A stretch of 64,000 nucleotides of DNA, taken from contig CALMYW010000195.1 in NCBI GenBank assembly GCA_937873665.1, forward strand, positions 1 to 64,000, written 5' to 3'. Shown piece after piece: positions 6,753 to 15,386 of this stretch. Every line of letters starts with the position of its first letter. Positions within the stretch are counted from its first letter, which is position 1. This stretch comes from an uncultured Sphingorhabdus sp. GTDB lineage: Bacteria; Pseudomonadota; Alphaproteobacteria; Sphingomonadales; Sphingomonadaceae. Below the pieces are notes generated by a model, which saw only the letters and a list, made by a program, of their open reading frames with translations, made no database searches and had not been told where the DNA came from. Made by a program: the position numbers and the translations under genes.

Positions 6753-7361
6753 CTAATCTTCGAAATCGCTAGACCTTGGACTTTTGTTATTGTCACTCGG
6801 TCCAAAGATTTTTCTGCATGATTCCAGAAATTCTTCCGCTGCCTTAATGTCTGCAAAAACCGCGGCTCTGGAAATTCCAAAACCTTCCTGCATTCGTGCA
6901 ATTGCCGCCTCGGTTTTCCAGCCCTTTTTTTCCAAGCTAGCGACGGAATATAGGATAGACATCTGGCGGTCGTGTGCATCCGATTCAACGTTTGGAGCCT
7001 TATACTTACCGCGCTTTTTTTGAACCAGCTTCAGTTTGAAATCGTCGTCAGCGCCCAGCAACGCGTTAGCCACGGCATGCAAAACCATGAATTCATCGGA
7101 TAGACCGTAATGGTTAGAGGCGACCGTTTTCAACATTTGACCTATCGACGTTTCATCAAATTCCATTGGTTCGTCATCAAGACCAGATAAAATGCGTTGT
7201 GTTCGCTCCAATCCTACGCGCCAGTCAGTCGCCGCAGAAAAATGTCTTTCCAGCTTTTCTTCGATTGATTCACTTCCGCTATTGTCGAGCAGGGATGACA
7301 GATGCCTGCCGCTTACGTCGCCGCTGCCAGCTGGTTCGGCTTCATCATCTGCGCGCTTCAC
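6753..7361 (-). CDS. Hypothetical protein coupled to the integrase (202 aa)
   Basis: A GTG at 7361 overlaps the integrase TGA (GTGA), which selects this start over earlier ones inside the integrase gene. The N-terminal third is acidic and probably disordered (VKRADDEAEPAGSG...). The middle carries helices and the C-terminus has ASLEKKGWKTEAAIARMQEG, then FGISRAAVFADIKAAEEFL, a probable helix-turn-helix. It may regulate integration or be a small terminase-like or regulatory protein. No family is recognised. Confidence 0.6.
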   Translation of the reverse strand: MKRADDEAEPAGSGDVSGRHLSSLLDNSGSESIEEKLERHFSAATDWRVGLERTQRILSGLDDEPMEFDETSIGQMLKTVASNHYGLSDEFMVLHAVANALLGADDDFKLKLVQKKRGKYKAPNVESDAHDRQMSILYSVASLEKKGWKTEAAIARMQEGFGISRAAVFADIKAAEEFLESCRKIFGPSDNNKSPRSSDFED

Positions 7362-8581
7362 GCTGTCGCTCCCGTGTTGAAGGGCAACACAATCGCACCT
7401 GTTTTGAGCGTATCCAGATAGTCGCTCCACCATTGCATCATCTGCACACGTTCGGTCCAATATGTGCCACGGTTATAAATGGCGCGAATGGCGTCCGCAT
7501 CCTTGTGGGCAAGCGCCTTTTCGATAGCGTCCTTATTCCACTTACCCGTCTCGTTGAGAAATGTTGAAGCCGTTGTCCGAAAGCCGTGCGGCGTCACTTC
7601 ATCCGAACCAAAGCCCATGCGTCGATACGCCTGATTAAGCGTGTTTTCGCTTATCGGTCCCTTTTTGCCTTGGCCTCGGAACATATACTCCAGCCCAACG
7701 GTGTGGCGCTCCAGTTCGCGCAAAAGGGTAACGGCTTGGGCAGATAATGGCACGGCATGGGGCTTCCGCATTTTCGTGCGTTCGGCTGGAATAAGCCATA
7801 CGGACTTGTCGAAGTCTATTTCCTGCCAATGTCCTAGCCGCAATTCGCCCGGTCTAAGCATGACATGGGGAAGCAACTGCACTGCAATCTGCACTATGGC
7901 TTGTCCGGTGTAGCTATCGGCTGCGCGCAAAAATTCGCCCATGCGCTTGGGGTTTAATATCGCTTCCCTGTGCTTTACCTTGGGAGCCGACAGGTTGCCG
8001 GATAATAGGCGCGCTGGGTCGTCACTGCACTTGCCGATACCGACGCCATAGCGAAACACACGGCTGGCAAACGCGCGGGTGCATTTGGCGGTTTGCCGAT
8101 GGCCCTTCGCCTCCAGCTTTCGCAATGCTGCCATTAGTTCAATCGGCTTTATCTCGCCCAGTGGCGTATTGCCCAGCGTCGGCGTCAGGTGCGACAGGAA
8201 AAAATACTGCTTATCGACCGTCGCCTTGGCCCTGCCTTCGCTTTCGTATTTTACGCGAATGTAATCCGCTGCCACATCGCCAAAGGTATGCCCCGCATTG
8301 ACCTTGCGCTCCAACCGGTCCAGCCGCTTCTCGCGCGCTGGGTCGATACCGTCCTTAACTTGTTTCCGGCGTGCATCGCGTTGGTCTCTAGCATCCTGCA
8401 AAGTCGTTTCGGGATACGCCCCCAGCGCCAAGCGCTTTTCCTTGCCGCCTATGCGGTATTTGAAGCGCCATAGCTTTGAGCCATTCGGGAAGACTTCAAG
8501 ATAAAGCCCCTTTTCGTCTGCCTTGCGATAAGACTTATCCAGCGGGTGCAACGCGGCAATCTGCAAAACTGTTAGTGGCAT
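7358..8581 (-). CDS. P4-type tyrosine recombinase / site-specific integrase (407 aa)
   Basis: The N-terminal DUF4102-type arm-binding domain includes KLWRFKYRIGGKEKRLALGAYPE. The core-binding domain follows, then the catalytic set: Arg in LRPGELRLG (about residue 246), Lys in TKMRKPHAVPL, HGFR (His-x-x-Arg), His in LAHKDADAIRAIYNR, and the nucleophile Tyr in AIYNRGTYW. It ends with the P4-family signature MMQWWSDYLD. It would insert and excise the element at tRNA-Leu, whose 3' end lies about 170 bp upstream of the start. The ATG at 8581 has GGGGGA just before it; longer frames upstream run through the arm-type repeats. Confidence 0.95.
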   Translation of the reverse strand: MPLTVLQIAALHPLDKSYRKADEKGLYLEVFPNGSKLWRFKYRIGGKEKRLALGAYPETTLQDARDQRDARRKQVKDGIDPAREKRLDRLERKVNAGHTFGDVAADYIRVKYESEGRAKATVDKQYFFLSHLTPTLGNTPLGEIKPIELMAALRKLEAKGHRQTAKCTRAFASRVFRYGVGIGKCSDDPARLLSGNLSAPKVKHREAILNPKRMGEFLRAADSYTGQAIVQIAVQLLPHVMLRPGELRLGHWQEIDFDKSVWLIPAERTKMRKPHAVPLSAQAVTLLRELERHTVGLEYMFRGQGKKGPISENTLNQAYRRMGFGSDEVTPHGFRTTASTFLNETGKWNKDAIEKALAHKDADAIRAIYNRGTYWTERVQMMQWWSDYLDTLKTGAIVLPFNTGATA

Positions 8582-8606
8582 AAATCCCCCAAAGTTCGAT
8601 TTAGCG

Positions 8607-8630
8607 ATATGCCCCCAAATATGCCCCCAA
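8607..8630. repeat. Tandem 12-bp repeat (2 units), right arm-type site
   Basis: The same two tandem ATATGCCCCCAA units as at 107-130, in the same orientation. They lie between the integrase start and the att repeat. This fits integrase arm sites and would also allow the enzyme to repress its own promoter. That second point is inference. Confidence 0.7.
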
Positions 8631-8748
8631 AAGAGACGGGCTAGGGAAGAACAAAAGGGAATGCCTAACGCTGGGTAGGCACAATAATTGGCAGAAACCC
8701 GATGGTTTTGCAAGATGTTTGGGAATTACAGAAAACAGCCAAAAACGG

Positions 8749-8776
8749 CTGTCTGGTGCGGTCAAGAAGACTCGAA
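8749..8776. repeat. att direct repeat at the tRNA-Leu 3' end
   Basis: 28 bp identical to 28-55. All but the first five bases lie within the tRNA-Leu gene (minus strand), so integration kept the tRNA intact on this side. Confidence 0.88.
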
Positions 8777-8840
8777 CTTCCACGGGCTTTCGCCCACAAC
8801 GACCTCAACGTTGCGCGTCTACCAATTCCGCCATGACCGC
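8754..8840 (-). tRNA. tRNA-Leu (anticodon GAG)
   Basis: On the minus strand the acceptor stem GCGGTCA pairs with TGACCGC, with A discriminator and encoded CCA. The anticodon stem CAACG/CGTTG holds the loop TTGAGGT, so the anticodon is GAG. A long variable arm (GTGGGCGAAAGCCCGTG) marks a class II tRNA, as for leucine. The T-arm reads TTCGAGT. The gene is 87 nt including CCA. It is the integration target of the element. Confidence 0.97.
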
Positions 8841-9049
8841 ACTGCCCTGACAGGTAGGAGCGGGCCCCTAGCAAATGGCTTTGGGCGACGCAACCGCAAT
8901 TGCACGATAATATCTGCCACATGACCTGTACCGTTCCGGGGCGGTTTGCCTCTCCAAAAGTCTAAATCGCCAATTAACCATGTTGCCGACCGCTATTAAC
9001 CCTCTTTGCAGCTTGCCCCTGAAGGTTAACAGATCGTTAAAGCTGCTGG

Positions 9050-9253
9050 ATGTCGATGTGGTTACTCGCTCTTTCATCTGCCGCCAGCACCCCGGCCCTG
9101 CCGCCCGCCCGCGCGCAGACTGTAGGAACCGCAACGGTAACCATAGTGCAACTGGAACGTATCGATATTTCGAAGCCTGCAAACCGCAGAGAGGAAGTCT
9201 CCGCCCGCCAGTCAGGAACGCGCGATGGCGCGCCGCACATCGATTTCTACTGA
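9050..9253 (+). CDS. Small secreted hypothetical protein (67 aa)
   Basis: A signal-like N-terminus (MWLLALSSAASTPALPPARA, from residue 3) ends near AQT at residue 23. The mature part starts with VGTATVTIVQLERIDISKPA and ends in PHIDFY. The block T-A-T-V-T-I-V resembles short secreted proteins common in sphingomonads. The start codon has only a weak Shine-Dalgarno. It faces the zinc-ribbon gene, ending nine bases before that gene's stop. Confidence 0.5.
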   Translation: MSMWLLALSSAASTPALPPARAQTVGTATVTIVQLERIDISKPANRREEVSARQSGTRDGAPHIDFY

Positions 9254-9261
9254 AAGCTGGT

Positions 9262-10119
9262 TTAGCTGCCCAACGCCCAGCCAACGCTGATACGTGACGC
9301 GGCAAGCGGGACGTCACGGCGCAGCTGGCTGAAATCGGATTTTGCCCCTGGTGCCAAGGTGCGCACTGGTGCCTTCATCGTCCAGCTATAGACTGGCCGC
9401 CCGCTTGCATCTTTAAGCGTTACCAGCATTTCTGGAACCTTCTGCGTTTGCGCTGTCGGGTTCACAATCGAACCGCTGGCAATGAAGTAGGGTGAGCCAT
9501 CGGCATCACGACCCAATTCGAGATTGTCGTGTAGGACGATTTTCAGATCAGGCTCGGCAACCGCCGCACCGAAACTGTTGTCCAGCCAGCCATAGTGCCA
9601 GGTGGCAGCCCCCAATGCGGCTATCAAGATGGCAAAGCCAACGGCCGCATAGGTCCACAGCTTTGCAGGATTACGGCGCGGCCGGAATGGGGGCTCATGC
9701 GCAAACTGGCTGCGCGATCCTGAAATTGGAGCCGGATCGGCATAGACAGCGGGCTCGGGTATCGACGGTGTCACACTGGACTCGAACCGGGGTGGCAGAT
9801 CGGGCTTTTCCATGACCTGCTCTTCGTCAACCGCCTCGCTTTGTATGTCTTCATCGAAGGCAGCAAAGCCGGGGGCCACAGGCTCATCCAAAGGCTCCTG
9901 ACGGGCCACTGAAACCTCCGGAGCAGGTCGGCGCTCCACTGGCGCGGGCGCTTCCGGTGGTGCTACTATAGCTGGAGCTGGGGGCGCCGGCGGCAAGCTG
10001 ATCCCGTCCTGATACCAGCTGTGCCGGCAATTGGCGCAGCGTACCTGGCGGCCATTGGCACCGATCGCACTGTCGGGAACGACATAGCGGGTGCGGCATT
10101 CGGGGCAGACAAGCAGCAT
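9262..10119 (-). CDS. MJ0042-type zinc-ribbon membrane protein (285 aa)
   Basis: The N-terminus has two CxxC pairs (LLVCPECRTRYVV ... RQVRCANCRHSW), a zinc-ribbon MJ0042 motif. Then come a Pro/Glu-rich linker (about 45-145), one membrane helix (LWTYAAVGFAILIAALGAAT, near 155-175) and a C-terminal beta domain (DUF3426-like: LKIVLHDNLELG ... GSIVNPTAQTQKVPEMLVTL) probably outside the cytoplasm. The ATG at 10119 begins directly with the ribbon. It is divergent from ftsE, as in many Sphingomonadales. The function is not established. Confidence 0.85.
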   Translation of the reverse strand: MLLVCPECRTRYVVPDSAIGANGRQVRCANCRHSWYQDGISLPPAPPAPAIVAPPEAPAPVERRPAPEVSVARQEPLDEPVAPGFAAFDEDIQSEAVDEEQVMEKPDLPPRFESSVTPSIPEPAVYADPAPISGSRSQFAHEPPFRPRRNPAKLWTYAAVGFAILIAALGAATWHYGWLDNSFGAAVAEPDLKIVLHDNLELGRDADGSPYFIASGSIVNPTAQTQKVPEMLVTLKDASGRPVYSWTMKAPVRTLAPGAKSDFSQLRRDVPLAASRISVGWALGS

Positions 10120-10267
10120 GTGCCAGTCATAGACACCAGCGATTCGCGTATGCAAGCATATCCGGCGATTATACTGTGGACGGAGCACGTTTTATCGTCG
10201 TGCACGGGCATCCTGCCGTGCAACAAGCCTTTGCGAAGCCGTGGGTAATGTGCAATGCGGTTGCGCG

Positions 10268-10981
10268 ATGCAAAGCGTTGCCGAATTCGACAATGTAGGC
10301 CTGCGATATGGCACCGGCGCGGAAACGCTGACCGATGTCAGTTTCAAGCTGTTTCCGGGGAGTTTCTACTTCCTCACCGGCGCTTCTGGCGCGGGTAAAA
10401 CTTCATTGCTCAAGCTGCTTTATCTCGCGCACCGGCCTAGTCGCGGCGCGATCCGCATGTTTGGCGAAGATCTGGTCAACATGCCTCGCAGCCGCCTGCC
10501 TGGGTTCCGTCGCCGCATCGGCGTGGTGTTTCAGGATTTCCGGCTGGTGTCGCATCTGAGCGCCTTCGACAATATCGCCCTTCCCTTGCGCATCGCCGGG
10601 ATTTCGGAACGCGACCTTGCCGGACCGGTCAATGAAATGCTCGACTGGATCGGTTTGACCGAGCGCGCGTCTGCCCGCCCGGCAACACTTTCGGGCGGAG
10701 AGCAGCAGCGCGTCGCCATAGCGCGCGCGGTAATCGGCAGGCCGGAAATGCTGGTTGCAGACGAGCCCACGGGCAATGTCGATCCCGATATGGCGCTTCG
10801 TTTGCTGAAGCTGTTCGCCGCGCTGAATCGTTTGGGCACTACCGTGGTCGTCGCCACCCACGATATCCACTTGCTGCAGGAAATTGACGGCGCGCAGATG
10901 ATGCGGCTCGACAAAGGCAAGCTGTCGGACCCCACCGGTTCGCTGAAGCATCCGCCGCAACCGCTTGTGCTCCGAAACTAG
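10268..10981 (+). CDS. ftsE: Cell division ATP-binding protein FtsE (237 aa)
   Basis: ABC ATPase of the FtsEX complex, which couples divisome signals to peptidoglycan hydrolases. Walker [13 protein letters not shown] signature [14 protein letters not shown], Walker [12 protein letters not shown] and switch THD are all present. The ATG at 10268 gives the usual FtsE start ([15 protein letters not shown]); a GTG nine codons earlier is possible. ftsX follows within ten bases, so they are co-transcribed. Confidence 0.95.
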   Translation: MQSVAEFDNVGLRYGTGAETLTDVSFKLFPGSFYFLTGASGAGKTSLLKLLYLAHRPSRGAIRMFGEDLVNMPRSRLPGFRRRIGVVFQDFRLVSHLSAFDNIALPLRIAGISERDLAGPVNEMLDWIGLTERASARPATLSGGEQQRVAIARAVIGRPEMLVADEPTGNVDPDMALRLLKLFAALNRLGTTVVVATHDIHLLQEIDGAQMMRLDKGKLSDPTGSLKHPPQPLVLRN

Positions 10982-10990
10982 GTGGCAGAC

Positions 10991-11887
10991 ATGCAACTGC
11001 CCTTCACCGCCAATCCGCACGAACGCCAATTAATTCCCGACGGACGCTTTACCGGGCCGATGCCTTGGGTGATGGCAATCATGCTGTTCCTGTCGCTGCT
11101 CGCGGCGGCAGCAGCCTTGGCGCTGGTACACGCCGCGAGCCAAGGTAGCGAATCGCTTTCGCGGCAAGCGACTGTTCAGATATTGGAAAATGACCCAGGC
11201 GCTCGCCTTTCACAGCAGCAGCAAGTTGCCGCGCGCTTGCGGGACCAGCCCGGCATAAGCGCCGTGACGATTGTCCCCGAAAGTGAGGCGCGAGCGCTTC
11301 TGGAGCCTTGGCTGGGCGATGTCGCCGAGGACAGCGACATCCCCGTACCGGCATTGATTGACCTTGAATTCAGCGCCACGCCAAACGCCACCCGCCTTGC
11401 ATCCTTGCGCAAGGACGCTGCCCGGATCGCACCTTCGGTTCGTATTGACAGCAATGCCCAATGGCTCAAGCCCTGGTTTGATCTGGTCTATTCGATGCTG
11501 TGGGTGGCACTGGCAATCGTGCTGCTCCTTCTGTTTGCAACTGCCGCCACCGTTGCCTTGGCAGTACGCGGCGCGCTCAACACGCATAAGGGTACAATCG
11601 AGATCATGCATATGATGGGCGGAACCGACCTGCAGGTCGCCCGTCTGTTCCAGCGTCGGGTTGCGCTGGATGCGCTGTTTGGTGGTGCTTTAGGGCTGGT
11701 GTTGGCGGTTGTCGTGATCCTGCTGCTCGGCGAGAGATTGGCTGCGCTCGAACCCGGATTGCTCTCGGGGGCATCGGTGCCGCTTTATGGTTGGCCGCTC
11801 TTGCTGTTAATACCTCTGGCGGTTACTGCATTGTCGATGGCGATGGCCCGTTGGACGGTGCTGTCGACGCTCAAGAAAATGCTATGA
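10991..11887 (+). CDS. ftsX: Cell division protein FtsX (298 aa)
   Basis: Permease-like partner of FtsE. An N-terminal helix (VMAIMLFLSLLAAAAALAL, about 25-43), a periplasmic loop with the ECD fold, and three C-terminal helices (residues about 165-290) match FtsX topology. AGGTGG lies six bases before the ATG at 10991; a GTG three codons earlier directly abuts the ftsE stop. Its TGA overlaps the ATG of the next gene. Confidence 0.93.
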   Translation: MQLPFTANPHERQLIPDGRFTGPMPWVMAIMLFLSLLAAAAALALVHAASQGSESLSRQATVQILENDPGARLSQQQQVAARLRDQPGISAVTIVPESEARALLEPWLGDVAEDSDIPVPALIDLEFSATPNATRLASLRKDAARIAPSVRIDSNAQWLKPWFDLVYSMLWVALAIVLLLLFATAATVALAVRGALNTHKGTIEIMHMMGGTDLQVARLFQRRVALDALFGGALGLVLAVVVILLLGERLAALEPGLLSGASVPLYGWPLLLLIPLAVTALSMAMARWTVLSTLKKML

Positions 11888-12414
11888 TAAGACGCCTCCT
11901 CTCTTCGATCCTGCTCATATGGATGCTTGGCTTCATGTGGTTTGCGATCTTTCTGCCACAACCGGCCGGGCTGGAGGCGACAGACGGTGTGGTGGTTTTG
12001 ACCGGCGGCCCAAAACGAATAGACCGCGGACTTGAAATTATCGAGAAGAAGCAAGCACGCCGGATGCTGATTTCTGGCGTCGATCTGGACGTCAAACCGG
12101 CAGAGCTAGCCGCCGAATATAAGCGCCCGATGAAGCTGTTCAATTGCTGCATCGACCTTGGCTTCCGCGCGGTCGACACGCGGTCCAACGCGCTGGAAAC
12201 TGCCCGCTGGGTCGCGCGCAACAAGGTTAAGACACTGCGCGTGGTAACCCACGACTGGCACATGCGCAGGGGGTTGCTGGAATTGAAGATCGCCTTGCCG
12301 GACGATGTCGAAATTCTGGCAGATGCCGTTCCGACAAAGCCTAGTTTTTACGTGCTGTTCCGCGAATATAACAAATATTGGCTGAGAGGCGCTGCTGCGC
12401 TGATCGGTGTTTGA
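11884..12414 (+). CDS. YdcF/DUF218 family membrane-anchored protein (176 aa)
   Basis: An N-terminal helix (LLSSILLIWMLGFMWFAIFL) is followed by a DUF218 core: GVVVLTGGPKRIDRGLEII, RRMLISG, then ALETARWVARNKVKTLRVVTHDWHMRRGLLE. The family includes SanA/ElyC-type proteins linked to envelope polysaccharide or peptidoglycan precursors. The start is set by an ATGA overlap with ftsX, and plsC follows within five bases, so it belongs to an ftsEX-DUF218-plsC operon. The biochemical role is unknown. Confidence 0.85.
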   Translation: MIRRLLSSILLIWMLGFMWFAIFLPQPAGLEATDGVVVLTGGPKRIDRGLEIIEKKQARRMLISGVDLDVKPAELAAEYKRPMKLFNCCIDLGFRAVDTRSNALETARWVARNKVKTLRVVTHDWHMRRGLLELKIALPDDVEILADAVPTKPSFYVLFREYNKYWLRGAAALIGV

Positions 12415-12418
12415 TCCC

Positions 12419-13111
12419 ATGTTCCTGCTGCGATCCCTGCTTTTCGGCATAATATTCTATATCGGCTCGGTCCCCTATGTCCTTGCAGCGCTGCTGGGTG
12501 CCCATATCTCCCAGCCATTGTTGCGGGCATCCGTCCATGGCTGGAGCCGCTTCCACTACGACTGCGCAAAATGGCTGCTCGGTATTAAAGTGGTCGTGGA
12601 CGGCAAATTGTCAGAAGAGCCTGTGCTTTACGCAATCAAGCATGAAGCAATGTTCGAGACGATCGATATGCCGCGCCTGTTCCATCTGCCTGCGGTAATC
12701 ACCAAACGCGAATTGTTCGATATTCCGGGATGGGGTCCCGCAGCGAAAGCCTATGGCATGATTCCTGTCGACCGAGAGGCCGGCGCCAGCGCGCTGCGTG
12801 CAATGATCACGCTCGCGCGTAAGATGCAAGCCGATGGCCGCCCTATCGTCATCTTTCCCGAGGGCACCCGAGTACCGCATGGGGAGAGACCACCGCTGCA
12901 GTCAGGCTTTGCCGGGCTCTACAAGCTACTCGGCCTGCCCGTGGTGCCGATAGCTGTGAACAGCGGCGTGCTGACGCCCAAAGGCAAGCCCTGGTGGCAT
13001 AGCGGAACGATGACGTACAAGGTGGGCGAAACCATCCCGCCCGGCCTTCCGCGTGATGAAGTCGAGGCGCGGGTGCATGCGGCCATTAACGCTTTGAACG
13101 ACCCAGCTTAG
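12419..13111 (+). CDS. plsC: 1-acyl-sn-glycerol-3-phosphate acyltransferase (PlsC) (230 aa)
   Basis: Makes phosphatidic acid at the inner membrane. The N-terminal helices (FLLRSLLFGIIFYIGSVPYVLAALL) precede motif I with KHEAMFETID: His then Glu five residues later, a variant of H-x4-D that I recall as usual in alphaproteobacterial members. Motif III follows as IVIFPEGTR and motif IV as VVPIAVNSG. The start could also be a GTG at 12407 overlapping the previous gene. The stop codon overlaps the stop of tyrA, convergent. Confidence 0.92.
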   Translation: MFLLRSLLFGIIFYIGSVPYVLAALLGAHISQPLLRASVHGWSRFHYDCAKWLLGIKVVVDGKLSEEPVLYAIKHEAMFETIDMPRLFHLPAVITKRELFDIPGWGPAAKAYGMIPVDREAGASALRAMITLARKMQADGRPIVIFPEGTRVPHGERPPLQSGFAGLYKLLGLPVVPIAVNSGVLTPKGKPWWHSGTMTYKVGETIPPGLPRDEVEARVHAAINALNDPA

Positions 13112-14013
13112 TGCTTGCGCCCGAAGTCGGGTGCATCATCATCCTGACCCTGTTCAACGATCGAACGGCGAATGTCGCGGGTGCGGGCAAACAGCGCCTC
13201 CAGATCATCACCCTTGCCATAGCGGATGGCGCGTTGCAGCGCGGTCAGGTCTTCGCTGAACCGCTGGAGCATTTCGAGCACCGCGTCCTTATTGTTCAGA
13301 AAGACATCGCGCCACATCACCGGATCGGAGGCTGCGATGCGGGTGAAATCGCGGAAACCGCCCGCCGAATATTTGATGACCTCGCTTTGCGTGACTTCCT
13401 CCAGATCATCGGCGGTGCCGACAATCGTATAGGCGATAAGGTGCGGTAAATGGCTGGTGACGGCGAGCACCAGATCGTGATGCCGTGCATCCATGATCTC
13501 GACATCGGCGCCCAACCGCTGCCAGAAGCTGGACAATGCCTCAACCGCCGCTTCGGGCGCGTCCGCAGGCGGGGTGAGGATACACCAGCGGCCTTTGAAC
13601 AGCGTCGCAAAGCCCGCATCGGGGCCGCTCTTTTCGGTGCCCGCCACCGGATGGGCGGGAATGATTGTCGCCTGCGGAAGAGCCGCTGCCAATGCTTCAG
13701 CAACGCTCTGTTTGCAGCTGCCAACATCGCTGACAATGGCATCGGAAGGTAAGTCCGCTGCCATCAATTCGGCCACCGGACCCATCGCTCCTACCGGAAC
13801 GCAGAGAATGACCAGCCCCGCATCTATCACAGCCGTTCCGGCCGTGTCGGCAACATCGTCGCAAAAGCCCAAATCGCGTGCGCGGTCGCGCACTTCAGGG
13901 TCAGCGTCAAAACCCGTAACCCGCACCTCGGGCATGTTGGCCTTGACCGCGCGCGCTACCGAAGAGCCGATAAGGCCCAGTCCGATAATCGAGACACGCG
14001 CAAAGGGCAGCAT
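13108..14013 (-). CDS. tyrA: Prephenate/arogenate dehydrogenase (TyrA type) (301 aa)
   Basis: Oxidative step of tyrosine synthesis. The Rossmann motif VSIIGLGLIGSSVARAV is at the N-terminus, with SDVGSCKQSV and the active-site region PAHPVAGTEKSGPDAG (catalytic His). The C-terminal helical dimer domain contains GFRDFTRIAASDPVMWRDVF. The ATG overlaps the hisC stop (TGATG), forming a hisC-tyrA operon typical of alphaproteobacteria, where the dehydrogenase is often cyclohexadienyl (arogenate) type. Substrate preference cannot be read here. Confidence 0.93.
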   Translation of the reverse strand: MLPFARVSIIGLGLIGSSVARAVKANMPEVRVTGFDADPEVRDRARDLGFCDDVADTAGTAVIDAGLVILCVPVGAMGPVAELMAADLPSDAIVSDVGSCKQSVAEALAAALPQATIIPAHPVAGTEKSGPDAGFATLFKGRWCILTPPADAPEAAVEALSSFWQRLGADVEIMDARHHDLVLAVTSHLPHLIAYTIVGTADDLEEVTQSEVIKYSAGGFRDFTRIAASDPVMWRDVFLNNKDAVLEMLQRFSEDLTALQRAIRYGKGDDLEALFARTRDIRRSIVEQGQDDDAPDFGRKH

Positions 14014-15110
14014 CAGTTGTGCGCTTCCAGAATCTTGCGCAGTGCGGCCATAACCCCAAGATTTTCCTCTTCACTGCCGATGGTGATGCGCAGGCCATTG
14101 GCCAGTCCCTGCCCGGGCAACCAGCGGACGATATAGCCTTCGTCCATAAGGTCTTTGTAAACCGTCTCGGCGCTCGTCTTGCCTTCGAAAATGACCATCA
14201 GGAAGTTGGCCCAGCTGGGGATCGCCTTCAGGCCGTGATTGGACAGCGAAGCGATTTCGCCCGCCATCCACTCACGCCATTCGAGGTTATGTTTGCGGCT
14301 GTGCGCGACAAATTCGGTGTCAGCAAGCGCGGCAATCGCAGCTGCTTGCCCCGCGCTGGTGACATTGAACGGCGCGCGGATGCGGTTCAGCGTCGCGATC
14401 AACCCCGGCTGGCCATAGGCCCAGCCGATGCGTTCCGCAGCCAACCCGTAAATCTTCGAAAAGGTGCGGGTGATGAGGACATTGGCATGCTTGCGCGCCA
14501 GATCGAACGCCGCCGGGCCGTCATCCTCCAGATATTCGCCATAGGCCTGATCGAGTACGAGCACGCAATCGGTAGGCAATCCGGCATGCAGCTGCGCGAT
14601 TTCTGCATCGGCGCTAAAGGTGCCTGTGGGATTGTTCGGGTTGGCGATGAAAACCACCCGGGTCTTTTCATTCACCAGCGCCAGCAGCGCATCAACATCG
14701 GTACCATAATCCTTGTCTGGCGCGACAACCACGGTCGCAGCACATTTGCGCGCGGCAATATCGTAAACCGAAAAGCCGTAGCGGACGTAGATGATCTCAT
14801 CCCCCGCCCCGGCATAGCCCATCGCGATAAGGTTCAGCAGTTCGTCCGAGCCGGTACCGCAAACGATCTGGTCGGCTTCCAGATCATAGGCGTTGCCCAG
14901 CGCTTCGCGCAGCGCGTTCGATGCCGGATCGGGATAGCGTGCCAGCGTAGCGCGCGCCTCGACCAGCGCCGCCGTCGCCTGCTCGCTGCACCCCAGCGGA
15001 TTCTCGTTCGCCGACAATTTGATCAGCACGCGCCCGTCATCGCTCTTCGCCTTGCCGGGCGTATAGGCGTGAATGGCGTTGATCCAGGGCTTGGCTTCAG
15101 GCTGTGTCAT
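14013..15110 (-). CDS. hisC: Histidinol-phosphate aminotransferase (365 aa)
   Basis: Class I/II PLP aminotransferase. The family start [15 protein letters not shown] (about 32-46), the PLP lysine in [17 protein letters not shown], and IANPNNPTG are present. In alphaproteobacteria it often serves both histidine and aromatic amino acid synthesis, and coupling to tyrA by a TGATG overlap supports that. The ATG at 15110 gives the usual N-terminus ([20 protein letters not shown]); longer versions with no good Shine-Dalgarno exist. Confidence 0.94.
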   Translation of the reverse strand: MTQPEAKPWINAIHAYTPGKAKSDDGRVLIKLSANENPLGCSEQATAALVEARATLARYPDPASNALREALGNAYDLEADQIVCGTGSDELLNLIAMGYAGAGDEIIYVRYGFSVYDIAARKCAATVVVAPDKDYGTDVDALLALVNEKTRVVFIANPNNPTGTFSADAEIAQLHAGLPTDCVLVLDQAYGEYLEDDGPAAFDLARKHANVLITRTFSKIYGLAAERIGWAYGQPGLIATLNRIRAPFNVTSAGQAAAIAALADTEFVAHSRKHNLEWREWMAGEIASLSNHGLKAIPSWANFLMVIFEGKTSAETVYKDLMDEGYIVRWLPGQGLANGLRITIGSEEENLGVMAALRKILEAHN

Positions 15111-15186
15111 GCAGCGCGCCATAGCGGCGGGGGGGATAGTGTGCAACTGGACCATTACGCATGCCCGCTCTGACGGTGCCATGATA

Positions 15187-15334
15187 TTTCACGCGAAGAA
15201 CACGAAGATTTTGAAGAGGGTAGTTCTCGGAGAATTCGCCTTTCGCGCGGCGACATTGATCATTTTACGCGCTGTGCGCGGTCGGTTTGAATTGCTACTG
15301 ACCTCTTGAAAATCTTCGTGTTCTTCGCGTGAAA
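15187..15334. repeat. Inverted repeat with 33-bp arms upstream of metX
   Basis: The arm 15187-15219 (TTTCACGCGAAGAACACGAA, then a further 13 bases) is matched in reverse complement by 15302-15334 with one mismatch, across an 82-bp spacer. Similar wording (CTTCGTGTTCTTCGCGTGAA) is, from memory, a dispersed intergenic sequence in several sphingomonads, so this may be a REP- or MITE-like element. It lies between the divergent hisC and metX starts and could affect expression of both. Confidence 0.75.
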
Positions 15335-15386
15335 CAAAAAATATCGGCGCTTGCCTCGCATGAAGAGGCTGATATGTCGCAAAGCC

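Larger units (their letters stand above)
28..8776. mobile_element. Integrative element in tRNA-Leu(GAG), satellite/ICE-like, about 8.7 kb
   Basis: An exact 28-bp direct repeat (28-55 and 8749-8776) bounds the region. The right copy covers the 3' end of an intact tRNA-Leu gene, the usual target of P4-type tyrosine integrases. The integrase lies directly next to the tRNA and reads away from it. Inside are an AlpA-like regulator, a putative HUH replication protein, overlapping small genes and secreted cargo. No structural phage genes, relaxase/T4SS or transposase are visible, so it resembles a satellite or plasmid-like genomic island rather than a prophage. The cargo (1-4.5 kb) is visibly more AT-rich than the chromosome that follows. 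Confidence 0.88.

Noticed and set aside
8868..9317. Minus-strand ORF of 149 codons between tRNA-Leu and the zinc-ribbon gene
   Set aside because: Overlaps the better plus-strand secreted-protein candidate and part of the zinc-ribbon gene; no motif or signal.
14019..15173. Long plus-strand open frame (384 codons) antisense to hisC
   Set aside because: Typical GC-rich shadow of a strong conserved gene; composition is rich in Arg and Gly and no family motif is present.
15183..15386. Possible SAM riboswitch upstream of metX
   Set aside because: The space is taken by the inverted repeat; no SAM-I or SAM-II pseudoknot pattern could be recognised by eye.
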